From assembly GCF_036346295.1 (NCBI RefSeq), contig NZ_CP107819.1:6262001-6326000 (forward strand): DNA of 64,000 nt, written 5' to 3'. This stretch comes from Streptomyces sp. NBC_00536 (lineage in GTDB: Bacteria; Actinomycetota; Actinomycetes; Streptomycetales; Streptomycetaceae). Below are positions 50,010-58,236 of this stretch, piece after piece. How positions within the stretch are numbered: position 1 is the first letter of the stretch; every line of letters starts with the position of its first letter. Both the position numbers and the translations under genes were made by a program. The notes beneath the pieces were generated by a model. That model saw only the letters and a list, made by a program, of their open reading frames with translations, was not told the DNA's origin and did not search any database.

Positions 50010-51397
50010 GCGACACCGCAGCCGTCACGATGACCTTCCACCCCCAGCCGCAGCCCGGCGAGGCCAAGCCGTGGGCGTTCCCCGCCCCCGAGCGCGGCGC
50101 GCTGGCGACCGGCCTGACCGTGCTGCGCTGCCACCGGCCCGGCCAGCAGGTGGTGGCCGTCGAGATCAACCTCGCGGCCCCGCTGGACGCCGAACCGGCC
50201 GGGCTGGACGGCGTGGCCACCGTCATGGCCCGCGCCCTGTCCGAGGGCACCGACAAGCACTCCGCCGAGGAGTTCTCGGCCGAGCTGGAGCGCTGCGGCG
50301 CCACCCTCGACGCGCACGCCGACCACCCCGGCATCCGGGTCTCCCTGGAGGTCCCGGCCTCCCGGCTGGCCAAGGCCCTGGGCCTGCTCGCCGAGGCGCT
50401 GCGCGCCCCCGCCTTCGCCGACAGCGAGGTGGACCGCCTGGTGCGCAACCGGCTCGACGAGATCCCGCACGAGCTGGCCAACCCGCAGCGCCGGGCCGCC
50501 AAGCAGCTCTCCCAGGAGCTGTTCCCGGCCACGCTGCGGATGTCCCGCCCGCGCCAGGGCACCGAGGAGACGGTGGCCCGGATCGACGCCACGGCCGTAC
50601 GCGCCTTCTACGAGGCCCACGTGCGCCCCGCCACGGCCACCGCGGTGGTCGTCGGCGACCTGACCGGCATCGACCTGGACGCCGTGCTCGCGGACACCCT
50701 GGGCACCTGGACGGGCAACGCCGCCGAGCCGCTCCCGGTGCCGCCGGTCACCGCGGACGACACGGGCCGCGTGGTCATCGTGGACCGCCCGGGCGCGGTC
50801 CAGACGCAGTTGCTGATCGGGCGGATCGGCGCCGACCGGCACGACCGGGTCTGGGCGGCCCAGGTGCTGGGCACCTACTGCCTGGGCGGCACCCTGACCT
50901 CCCGTCTGGACAAGGTCCTGCGGGAGGAGAAGGGGTACACCTACGGCGTGCGCGCCTTCGGGCAGGTGCTGCGCTCCACCGCCGAGGGCACCGGCGCGTC
51001 CATGCTCGCGATCAGCGGTTCGGTGGACACCCCGAACACGGGCCCGGCGCTGGACGACCTCTGGAAGGTGCTCCGCACCCTCGCGGAGGGCGGCCTGACG
51101 GACGCCGAGCGGGACGTGGCGGTGCAGAACCTGGTGGGCGTGGCCCCGCTGAAGTTCGAGACGGCGGCGTCCGTCGCGGGCACGCTGGCCGACCAGGTCG
51201 AGCAGGGCCTGCGGGACGACTACCAGGCGCAGTTGTATGCGCAGCTGGCCGCGACGGGCACGGTGGAGGCCACCTCGGCTGTCGTCAACGCCTTCCCGGT
51301 GGACCGTCTGGTCACGGTGCTCGTCGGCGACGCCGCGCAGATCGAGGCGCCCGTGCGCGCGCTCGGGATCGGTGACGTGAGCGTCGTCGCCAACTGA
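50006..51397 (+). CDS. M16-family peptidase-like protein, inactive partner
   Basis: Protein of 463 residues starting at a GTG that overlaps the previous stop (GTGA). It has the M16 fold but no HxxEH: the corresponding region reads LDGVATVMARALSEG. It keeps the R/Y element of the substrate-binding domain (RLDKVLREEKGYTYGV), which in M16B heterodimers is supplied by the non-catalytic subunit. It therefore probably completes the active site of its upstream neighbour. Confidence 0.92.
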   Translation: MSDTAAVTMTFHPQPQPGEAKPWAFPAPERGALATGLTVLRCHRPGQQVVAVEINLAAPLDAEPAGLDGVATVMARALSEGTDKHSAEEFSAELERCGATLDAHADHPGIRVSLEVPASRLAKALGLLAEALRAPAFADSEVDRLVRNRLDEIPHELANPQRRAAKQLSQELFPATLRMSRPRQGTEETVARIDATAVRAFYEAHVRPATATAVVVGDLTGIDLDAVLADTLGTWTGNAAEPLPVPPVTADDTGRVVIVDRPGAVQTQLLIGRIGADRHDRVWAAQVLGTYCLGGTLTSRLDKVLREEKGYTYGVRAFGQVLRSTAEGTGASMLAISGSVDTPNTGPALDDLWKVLRTLAEGGLTDAERDVAVQNLVGVAPLKFETAASVAGTLADQVEQGLRDDYQAQLYAQLAATGTVEATSAVVNAFPVDRLVTVLVGDAAQIEAPVRALGIGDVSVVAN

Positions 51398-51460
51398 GCG
51401 TGCGGAGGTCGTGCGTCGGGCGCGTGGCGCTCGCGCGTCGGGCGTGAACCGACGTGCGCG

Positions 51461-51497
51461 AAAGGGGTTTCGGTGGCTTGGCCACCGGAACCCCTTT
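51461..51497 (+). terminator. Terminator after M16 operon
   Basis: AAAGGGGTTTCGGTGGC (51461-51477) pairs with 51481-51497 (one G-T wobble) across a TTG loop, followed by a short T run. Confidence 0.85.
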
Positions 51498-51561
51498 TGT
51501 CCGTTTGGCGGAGAGGTTGCTTCTATGTCACGTGACGTAGGTAACAATGGGGCTCGTGTGT

Positions 51562-51591
51562 TTGGCGATTGACTGATGATCCGCCTAGCGT
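51562..51591 (+). promoter_or_regulatory. Candidate promoter of riboswitch transcript
   Basis: TTGGCG (51562-51567) and TAGCGT (51586-51591) are 18 bp apart, about 50 bp before the riboswitch. A plausible vegetative promoter but with imperfect hexamers. GTCACGTGAC, a 10-bp palindrome, lies just upstream near 51528. Confidence 0.4.
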
Positions 51592-51640
51592 CGGGCGTGC
51601 TGTCCGTCAGTGGTAACCGCCGCAATCGCGGCACCGGACA

Positions 51641-51790
51641 GCGATCGCCGAGTCCCCGTCAGGCGCGAGCCTGGGGAGCCGGGGACCCACCGTCCCTGGG
51701 GTGAATCGGACCCGCCTCGCAAGAGGGGGCCCGTAGGAGACCTTCCTGCTCCGAACCCGTCAGCTAACCCGGTAGGCGAGAGGGAAGGAA
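51641..51790 (+). ncRNA. c-di-AMP riboswitch (ydaO-yuaA type)
   Basis: The leader contains the conserved ydaO blocks in order: GAGCCGGGGACCCA, GGGGTGAATC, CCGTAGGAGACC, CGAACCCGTCAGCTAACC and GGTAGGCGAGAGG. It ends about 15 nt before the M23 peptidase start. In Streptomyces such riboswitches respond to cyclic di-AMP and turn off cell-wall hydrolase genes when the ligand is high. Boundaries are approximate. Confidence 0.93.
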
Positions 51791-51805
51791 AGGATCAGCC
51801 CCTTC

Positions 51806-52609
51806 ATGGCGTTCGGCAGCTCTCGTGCCACCTCCGGCGGCAAGCACCGTGGTTCCAGCCGTCTGAGCCGGAAGACCGCAGGCGTCGCCGGTATAGCCGC
51901 CCTCGCCGCCACCGGCGTCGCGGCCACCCTCGCAGCCCCGGCCTTCGCCGCGGACAACCACCACAGCACTCCTCAGGACTCGGGCACGGGCGCCTTCGTC
52001 ATCCCCGACACCCTCGCCGGTGACCTGGAGGCCCAGGCCGACGCGCAGCGCAACGCCGCCGACACCGCCGCCCTCAAGGTGCAGGCCGAGACCGAGGCGA
52101 AGACGAAGGCCGCCGAGGCCAGGCGGATGGCCGAGGCGAAGGCCAAGGCCGAGCGCGAGGCCAAGGAGCGCGCGGACCGTGAAGAGGAGCGCAAGCGCCT
52201 CAACGCCTTCGTGCTGCCGATCACCGGCTCCTACGTCAGCACCCAGTACGGTGCGGGCGGCGGCATGTGGTCCTCCGGCAGCCACACGGGCATCGACTTC
52301 CACGCCGACCAGGGCACCGTCGTCCACGCCGTGGGCGCGGGCGTCATCGTCGAGTCCGGCGACGGCGGCGCCTACGGCAACAACATCGTCATCAAGCACA
52401 ACGACGGTACGTACACCCAGTACGGGCACCTGTCCCTGCTGAGCGTCTCCGTCGGCGAGCAGGTCACCGCGGGCCAGCAGATCGGCCTGTCGGGCAACAC
52501 CGGCAACACCAGCGGTCCGCACCTGCACTTCGAGGCCCGTACCGGCCCGTCGTACGGCTCGGACATCGACCCGGTCGCCTACCTGCGCTCCAAGGGCGTC
52601 AGCATCTGA
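51806..52609 (+). CDS. Secreted M23 peptidoglycan endopeptidase under c-di-AMP control
   Basis: Protein of 267 residues with a twin-basic head and a signal sequence (AGVAGIAALAATGVAATLAAPAFA, cleavage near residue 49). A ~70-residue charged coiled-coil stretch (KTKAAEARRMAEAKAKAEREAKER) precedes the LytM domain: zinc ligands in HTGIDFH and GPHLHFE. It should cut peptide cross-links of peptidoglycan, in growth or spore germination. The ydaO-type riboswitch right before it indicates shut-off at high c-di-AMP. Confidence 0.95.
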   Translation: MAFGSSRATSGGKHRGSSRLSRKTAGVAGIAALAATGVAATLAAPAFAADNHHSTPQDSGTGAFVIPDTLAGDLEAQADAQRNAADTAALKVQAETEAKTKAAEARRMAEAKAKAEREAKERADREEERKRLNAFVLPITGSYVSTQYGAGGGMWSSGSHTGIDFHADQGTVVHAVGAGVIVESGDGGAYGNNIVIKHNDGTYTQYGHLSLLSVSVGEQVTAGQQIGLSGNTGNTSGPHLHFEARTGPSYGSDIDPVAYLRSKGVSI

Positions 52610-52632
52610 TCTCCGCGGCACACAGACTTCCC

Positions 52633-52663
52633 GAAGGCCCCGGCTCACCGAGCCGGGGTCTTC
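52633..52663 (+). terminator. Terminator after M23 peptidase gene
   Basis: GAAGGCCCCGGCT (52633-52645) pairs with AGCCGGGGTCTTC (52651-52663) with one mismatch and a five-nt loop. Confidence 0.75.
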
Positions 52664-52724
52664 GCGTTGTGCTCATTTCCGCCTGTCCTCGGAAAATATC
52701 GCGTGTTGCAATAGAGTCGCGGCA

Positions 52725-53429
52725 ATGGAATCGGCGGAAACGACATTCAGCGGAGGTCCGGTCTTGCGAATTCCCGCGCACGCGGTTTGTACGGCGATCC
52801 GCGACGACATCGTCTCCGGGGTCTTCGGCCCGGGCGGCCGGCTCACCGAGGAGCTGCTCGCCCGCCGCTACGGAGTCTCCCGCGTCCCCGTCCGCGAGGC
52901 CCTGCGCACCCTGGAGTCCGAGGGCTTCGTCACCACCCGTCGGCACGCGGGCGCCTGTGTCGCCGAGCCGACCGCGCAGGAGGCGGCCGATCTCCTGGAG
53001 GTCCGGACACTGCTGGAGCCCCTCGCGGCGGCCCGCGCCGCCCGGCGGCGCAGCGAGGCGCACCTCAAAGTGCTGCGGGGGCTGGTCAGACTGGGCCAGG
53101 AACGGGCCAGGAGGGGCCAGGGGGAGGATCTGCGGGCGCTGGGGGGCTGGTTCCACGAGACGCTCACCCAGGCCTCGGACAGCCCCGGCCTGATCGCGCT
53201 GCTCACCCAGATGCGGCACAAGGTCGCCTGGATGTACGCCGTGGACGCCCCGGTGCGGCCGGTGGAGTCCTGGGCGGAGCACGGCGCGATCGTGGACGCG
53301 GTGGCCCGCGGCGACGCGGAGCGGGCCCGGGCGCTGACCGCTGCGCACGCGGAGCGCGCGGCGGGGGCGCACCGGCTGCGCGTGAGGACTTCGCAACCTG
53401 CCGTAAACATGGCGAGCGGCGGGCTTTAA
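52725..53429 (+). CDS. GntR-family (FadR/FCD) transcriptional regulator
   Basis: Protein of 234 residues. Winged helix near residues 25-85 (LTEELLARRYGVSRVPVREALRTLESEGFV) followed by an all-helical FCD ligand domain (EVRTLLEPLAAARAA, HGAIVDAVARGDAERA), which usually binds a carboxylate through a metal. No Shine-Dalgarno before ATG 52725; a start further in cannot be excluded. The gene order M23 peptidase-gntR-ptsH is conserved in Streptomyces. Targets unknown. Confidence 0.88.
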   Translation: MESAETTFSGGPVLRIPAHAVCTAIRDDIVSGVFGPGGRLTEELLARRYGVSRVPVREALRTLESEGFVTTRRHAGACVAEPTAQEAADLLEVRTLLEPLAAARAARRRSEAHLKVLRGLVRLGQERARRGQGEDLRALGGWFHETLTQASDSPGLIALLTQMRHKVAWMYAVDAPVRPVESWAEHGAIVDAVARGDAERARALTAAHAERAAGAHRLRVRTSQPAVNMASGGL

Positions 53430-53550
53430 CAACACCCGTATACAAAGGACGGATATCGCTGCGGCCGGTGGCAATATCGGGACCCGGTCATATACCGCTG
53501 CGCGCACTCGCGATAAATGGCCCGGGGCGGGTGATAACCGGGAAAAGCAG

Positions 53551-53589
53551 CGGAGCCGTGGCCGCCGGTATTCGGGGGCCACGGCTCCG
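53551..53589. terminator. Bidirectional terminator between gntR and ptsH
   Basis: CGGAGCCGTGGCC (53551-53563) pairs perfectly with 53577-53589 across a 13-nt loop. It serves both convergent genes. Confidence 0.8.
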
Positions 53590-53642
53590 CCGTGTGTGGT
53601 GCGTGGGTGGTGCGTGGGCCGGACCCCCGGGGGCCCGACGGG

Positions 53643-53924
53643 TCAGACGGTCTCGGGAAGCTCTTCCAGACCCTCTTCGACCAGCTTCGCCAGGCGGTCC
53701 AGCGCGGCGTCCGCACCCTCGGCGTCGGACGCGAGGATGATCTGCTCGCCGCCCTGGGCGCCCAGGCCCAGAACCGCGAGCATGGACGCGGCGTTGACCG
53801 GGTTGCCGTCGGCCTTGGAGATCGTCACCGGGACGCCGGAAGCGGTGGTCGCCCGGACGAAGATCGAGGCGGGACGAGCGTGCAGGCCCTCGGCCCAGCC
53901 GACGTTGACGCGGCGCTCTGCCAT
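53643..53924 (-). CDS. ptsH: Phosphocarrier protein HPr
   Basis: Protein of 93 residues, the usual HPr length. The phosphorylated His15 lies in GLHARPAS, and the second conserved block reads NPVNAASMLAVLGLGA around the Ser46 position. It relays phosphate from enzyme I to sugar-specific IIA domains of the phosphotransferase system. In S. coelicolor HPr is the shared carrier for N-acetylglucosamine and fructose uptake. A DasR-type operator lies 24 bp upstream of the start. Confidence 0.97.
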   Translation of the reverse strand: MAERRVNVGWAEGLHARPASIFVRATTASGVPVTISKADGNPVNAASMLAVLGLGAQGGEQIILASDAEGADAALDRLAKLVEEGLEELPETV

Positions 53925-53947
53925 GGTGATGCCCTTCAGGTTCTTAC

Positions 53948-53963
53948 GGTTGTCTAGACCAGT
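53948..53963 (-). promoter_or_regulatory. DasR-responsive element (dre) upstream of ptsH
   Basis: On the minus strand the site reads ACTGGTCTAGACAACC. Its first twelve bases equal the dre consensus ACTGGTCTAGACCAGT and 13 of 16 match overall. DasR is the GlcNAc-responsive GntR repressor known to control ptsH in S. coelicolor. Confidence 0.88.
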
Positions 53964-54168
53964 CTCTCACGGCACTCCGAATGCTCCGGCCGACCTTCGG
54001 CCCCAATCCGCCTGCCGTTCGGCCCTCCCCAGCTTGCACTGGTTTGCCCCGGCTCGCCTAATGCGCCGCGCGCACGCGGCCCGGCCGATGCGCCCCCGGC
54101 GCGGCCCCGCCCGGCCTCCGCCCGCCGCCCGCCCGCCATCCGCCCAAGGCAGGCTCTAGGGTGGCCCC

Positions 54169-57100
54169 ATGACCACCGCGTCGGACCCCTCGTACCCGGC
54201 CCACTGGGAAGCGGACGTCGTGCTGCGCGACGGCGGCACCGCCCGGATCCGCCCCATCACCACCGAGGACGCGGACCGCCTGGTCAGCTTCTACGAACAG
54301 GTCTCGGACGAGTCGAAGTACTACCGCTTCTTCGCCCCCTACCCCCGCCTGTCCGACAAGGACGTGCACCGCTTCACGCACCACGACTACGTGGACCGGG
54401 TCGGCCTCGCCGCGACGGTCGGCGGCGAGTTCATCGCGACCGTCCGCTACGACCGGATCGGCGCCGACGGCCGTCCCGCCTCCGGGTCCGCCGACGAGGC
54501 CGAGGTCGCCTTCCTCGTCCAGGACGCCCACCAGGGCCGCGGGGTCGCCTCCGCCCTCCTCGAACACATCGGCGCGGTCGCGCGCGAGCGCGGGATCCGC
54601 CGCTTCGCCGCCGAGGTCCTGCCCGCCAACGTCAAGATGATCAAGGTGTTCAAGGAGGTCGGCTACGAGCAGAAGCGCACCTTCGAGGACGGCTCGGTCC
54701 ACCTCACCCTCGACCTCGAACCCACCGCAGAGTCGCTCGCCGTCCAGCGCGCCCGCGAACAGCGCGCCGAGGCCCGCTCCGTCCAGCGCCTGCTCGCCCC
54801 CCGCTCCGTCGCCGTCATCGGCGCCAGCCGCACCGGCACCGGCGTGGGCGCCGCCGCCCTGCGCAACCTCCGCGACAGCGGCTTCGACGGCGCGCTCTAC
54901 GCCGTCAACCACGCCGTGACCTCCGACACCCTGCTCGGCGTACGGGCGTACCGCACGCTCGGCGCCATCGGCGAGCCGGTCGACCTCGCCGTCGTGGCGG
55001 TCCCCGCCGAGCGGGTCCCCCCGGTGGTCGCCGACTGCGGGGAGCACGGGGTCCAGGGCCTGGTGGTGCTCTCCGCGGGATACGGCGAGAGCGGTCCCAC
55101 CGGACTCGAACGCCAGCGGGAACTGGTGCGCCAGGCCCGCACCTACGGCATGCGCATCGTCGGCCCCAACGCCTTCGGCGTGATCAACACCGCCCCCGGG
55201 GTCCGGCTCAACGCCTCGCTGGCGCCCGCGCCGACCCCCGAACCCGGGCGGATCGGCCTCTTCACCCAGTCCGGCGCCATCGGCATCGCCCTGCTCGCCG
55301 GGCTGCTGCGGCGCGGCGAGAGCCTGTCCTCCTTCGTCTCGGCGGGCAACCGGGCGGACGTCTCGGGCAACGACATCCTCCAGTACTGGTACGACGACCC
55401 GGCCACCGACGTCGCCCTGCTGTACCTCGAAACCCTGGGCAATCCGCGCAAGTTCACCCGCATCGCGCGGCGCACGGCGGCCGTGAAACCGGTGGTCGTG
55501 GTCAAGGGCGGCCGCCACAGCGGAGTCACCCCGGCGGGCCACGCGGTCCCCGGCACCCGGCTGCCCGACGCCACCGTCTCGGAACTGCTGCGCCAGGCCG
55601 GGGTCATCCGGGTGGACACGGTGACCGAGCTGATCGACGTCGGCCTGCTGCTCGGGTCCCAGCCGCTGCCGGGCGGGCCGCGGGTGGCGATCCTCGGGAA
55701 CTCCGAGTCGTTGGGCGTGCTGACGTACGACGCCTGCCTGACCGAAGGGCTGCGGCCGTGGCCGCAGCTGGACCTCACGACGGAGGCGACCCCGGAGGAC
55801 TTCCGGGCGGCGCTGGTGACGGCGCTGGCCGCCGACGCGAACGACGCGGTGATCGTCACCGCGATCCCGGCCGTCGGGCGCCAGGACCTGACGGAGGGGC
55901 TCGCGGTGGCCATCCGGGAGGCGGTGGCGGAAGTACCGGGCAAGCCGGTGGCCGTCGTCCACGTGGAACTGGGCGCCCTGGCCGAAGCCCTCTCCGCCGC
56001 CACAACCCGCCCCCCGACCCCGGGGACCGGCCCCTTCACCTCAACGCCCGGCCCGGCCGATCCCTCCGCCTCAAGCGCCGGCGAGGCTGATCTGTCGGCC
56101 TCGGGCCCGGCCGTGGCTGGGCCTTTCGCCTCAAGCGCCGGCGGGGCTGGATTCCCGGGCCCTGGCGCGGCCGAGCCGTCCGCCTCAAGCGCCGGCGGGG
56201 CTGGATTCCCGGGCCCTGGCGCGGCCGAGCCATCCGCCTCAAACGCCGGCGGGGCTGGATTCCCCGGCCCCGGCCCGGCCGATCCCTCCGCCTCAAGCGC
56301 CGGCGGGGCTGGTCTGTCGGCCTCGGGCCCGGCGGTGGCTGGGCCTTTCGCCTCAAACGCCGGCGGGGCTGGATTTCCCGCCCCTGGTGGGGCTGAGCCG
56401 TCCGCCTCAAGCGCTGGCGAGGCTGGATTCCTCGGCGAGGGTGGGGTCGGCCCTGGTGGGGCTCCGGCGGGGGCTGCCGACCCCGGGGCACATCCAGCCC
56501 GCCCGGCGTTTGAGGGCCCGCCGGAGGCAGGATCGGCCGGAACGGCCCCGCACCCGGCCACGGCGCACCCCGGCCCCCCGCCGCAGGCCAGCGTCCATCC
56601 CGGCCCCCCGCCGGAGGCAGGCTCGGCCGGACCGCACTCGGCCGGCGCCCACCCCGGCTCCCCGCCGCAGGCGGGCCCGGCCGGGGCGCGGCCCGGGGCG
56701 GCGGCGGGCGCGGCGGGGCAGGGGCGCGGCAGGGTGCCCGCGTACCCCGCGGCGGAGCGCGCCGTGCGCGCCCTGGCCGAGGCCGTCCGCTACGCGCACT
56801 GGCGCCGCGACACCGCCCACCCCGGCCGCGTGCCCGAGTTCGACGACATCGACGAGACCGGCGCGGCGGCCCAGCTCACCGGCCTCCTCGCGGGCAGCGA
56901 CGGCGCCCTGACCCTGCCCGACGAGACGGCCAGGGAACTCCTCGCCCGCTACGGGATCCGCGTGCGCCCCACCCTCCCCGCGCCCACCCCCGACGCCGCC
57001 GCCGAGGCAGCCCGCACGCTCGGGTACCCGGTGGTCCTCAAGACCACCGCCCCGCACCTGCGCCACCGCGCGGACCTGGGCGGCGTACGGCTGGACCTGA

Positions 57101-57591
57101 CCACCGAGGCGGAGTTGCGCCGGTCCTACGACGAGCTGACGGAGTCCCTCGGCAGTGCGGCCGAGCTGCTGCCGGTCGTCCAGGCCATGGCGCCGCGTGG
57201 GGTGGACACGGTCGTCAGGGCCGTGGTCGACCCCGGCGCGGGCGCCGTGCTCTCCTTCGGGCTCGCCGGGGTCGCCTCCGAACTCCTGGGCGACACCGCC
57301 CACCGGCTGGTCCCCGCGACCGACCGGGACGCCGCCGAACTGATCCGGTCCATCCGGACCGCTCCGCTCCTCTTCGGCTGGCGCGGCAGCGACCCCGTGG
57401 ACACCCCGGCCCTCGAAGAACTGCTGCTGCGGCTGTCCCGGCTGGTCGACGACCACCCCGAGGTGGTGGCCGTCTCCCTGGAGCCCGTCGTGGTCGCCAC
57501 CGAGGGCCTCTCGGTGCTCAGCGCCACCCTCCGCATCGCCCGTCCCCCCGCCCGCACCGACCTCGGACCGCGCACCCTTCCCAGTTACTAG
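54169..57591 (+). CDS. PatA-like GNAT acetyltransferase fused to ADP-forming acyl-CoA synthetase domains
   Basis: Protein of 1140 residues. N-terminal GNAT domain (~1-190; acetyl-CoA loop QDAHQGRGVASALLEH), then CoA-binding and ligase-CoA domains (~205-620; VAVIGASRTGTGVGAAALRN, LFTQSGAIGIALLAGL), a ~240-residue low-complexity linker and an ATP-grasp domain (~905-1130; YPVVLKTTAPHLRHRADLGGV). The order resembles S. lividans PatA, a lysine acetyltransferase that regulates acyl-CoA synthetases. The linker is made of repeated DNA units (see repeat). TAGGGT six nt before the ATG implies a leaderless transcript. It may bind acyl-CoA as effector rather than act as a synthetase. Confidence 0.85.
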   Translation: MTTASDPSYPAHWEADVVLRDGGTARIRPITTEDADRLVSFYEQVSDESKYYRFFAPYPRLSDKDVHRFTHHDYVDRVGLAATVGGEFIATVRYDRIGADGRPASGSADEAEVAFLVQDAHQGRGVASALLEHIGAVARERGIRRFAAEVLPANVKMIKVFKEVGYEQKRTFEDGSVHLTLDLEPTAESLAVQRAREQRAEARSVQRLLAPRSVAVIGASRTGTGVGAAALRNLRDSGFDGALYAVNHAVTSDTLLGVRAYRTLGAIGEPVDLAVVAVPAERVPPVVADCGEHGVQGLVVLSAGYGESGPTGLERQRELVRQARTYGMRIVGPNAFGVINTAPGVRLNASLAPAPTPEPGRIGLFTQSGAIGIALLAGLLRRGESLSSFVSAGNRADVSGNDILQYWYDDPATDVALLYLETLGNPRKFTRIARRTAAVKPVVVVKGGRHSGVTPAGHAVPGTRLPDATVSELLRQAGVIRVDTVTELIDVGLLLGSQPLPGGPRVAILGNSESLGVLTYDACLTEGLRPWPQLDLTTEATPEDFRAALVTALAADANDAVIVTAIPAVGRQDLTEGLAVAIREAVAEVPGKPVAVVHVELGALAEALSAATTRPPTPGTGPFTSTPGPADPSASSAGEADLSASGPAVAGPFASSAGGAGFPGPGAAEPSASSAGGAGFPGPGAAEPSASNAGGAGFPGPGPADPSASSAGGAGLSASGPAVAGPFASNAGGAGFPAPGGAEPSASSAGEAGFLGEGGVGPGGAPAGAADPGAHPARPAFEGPPEAGSAGTAPHPATAHPGPPPQASVHPGPPPEAGSAGPHSAGAHPGSPPQAGPAGARPGAAAGAAGQGRGRVPAYPAAERAVRALAEAVRYAHWRRDTAHPGRVPEFDDIDETGAAAQLTGLLAGSDGALTLPDETARELLARYGIRVRPTLPAPTPDAAAEAARTLGYPVVLKTTAPHLRHRADLGGVRLDLTTEAELRRSYDELTESLGSAAELLPVVQAMAPRGVDTVVRAVVDPGAGAVLSFGLAGVASELLGDTAHRLVPATDRDAAELIRSIRTAPLLFGWRGSDPVDTPALEELLLRLSRLVDDHPEVVAVSLEPVVVATEGLSVLSATLRIARPPARTDLGPRTLPSY
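56069..56515 (+). repeat. Tandem array of the GCCTCAAGCGCCGGCGGGGCTGG-type repeat inside coding sequence
   Basis: CCTCAAGCGCCGGCG-like units start at 56069, 56129, 56183, 56237, 56291, 56351 and 56405 (period 54 or 60 bp, in frame), and one inverted unit with GGCGTTTGAGG lies at 56494-56515. The unit resembles the abundant intergenic Streptomyces repeat CCGGCGTTTGAGG in reverse. In frame it encodes ASSAGGAGFPGPG-type peptide. Confidence 0.85.
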
Positions 57592-57636
57592 GCCGGGCAG
57601 GCCGAGGTGCCCCGTACGGGCCTTAGGATGGACCTC

Positions 57637-58236
57637 ATGGCGAAATCCGGTACGACGACCCAGGGGCTGCGCGCGGCGATCGAGCGCAGCGGCTACTACC
57701 CGGCCCTCGTGGCCGAGGCGGTGGAGGCCGCCGTGGGCGGCGAGCCGATCTCGTCGTACCTGGTCCACCAGGAGACCACCTTCGACTCCAACGAGGTCCG
57801 CCGGCACGTCACCGTCCTCGTCCTGACCGGCAACCGTTTCATCGTGAGCCACACCGACGAGCAGGCCGCCGACGCCGGGTCGCCGTCCCCGTACGCGACC
57901 ACCTCGACCGAGTCGGTCAAGGTCGCCGGGATCTCCTCCGTGGTGCTCAGCCGCGTCGTCGCCAATCCGGAGTCCTACACTCCGGGCACCCTGCCCCGCG
58001 AGGTCGTCCTGACCATCGGCTGGGGCGCGGTCTCCCGGATCGACCTGGAGCCCGCCGCGTGCGGCGACCCGAACTGTGACTCCGACCACGGTTACACCGG
58101 CAATTCCACCGCCGACGACCTCAGCCTGCGGGTCAGCGAGGCGGGCGACGGCCCCGAGGCCGTGCGCCAGACCCTCGTCTTCGCGCAGGCGCTCAGCGAG
58201 GCCACCGCGGCCACGACCACCCAGGCCGCCCGCTGA
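57637..58236 (+). CDS. DUF5998 protein
   Basis: Conserved actinobacterial protein of 199 residues, function unknown. Start ATG 57637 was chosen because TAGGAT lies exactly seven nt upstream, suggesting a leaderless transcript; in-frame ATGs at 57628 and 57607 exist. No signal or membrane segment; a soluble alpha/beta protein with a C-terminal helix. It overlaps the next gene by ATGA. Gene order with the phosphatase-like gene and tdk is conserved in Streptomyces. Confidence 0.85.
   Translation: MAKSGTTTQGLRAAIERSGYYPALVAEAVEAAVGGEPISSYLVHQETTFDSNEVRRHVTVLVLTGNRFIVSHTDEQAADAGSPSPYATTSTESVKVAGISSVVLSRVVANPESYTPGTLPREVVLTIGWGAVSRIDLEPAACGDPNCDSDHGYTGNSTADDLSLRVSEAGDGPEAVRQTLVFAQALSEATAATTTQAAR

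Noticed and set aside
56069..56515. CRISPR-like spacing of the repeated units
   Set aside because: Units and the sequence between them are both repeated, in frame in a protein, with no cas genes.
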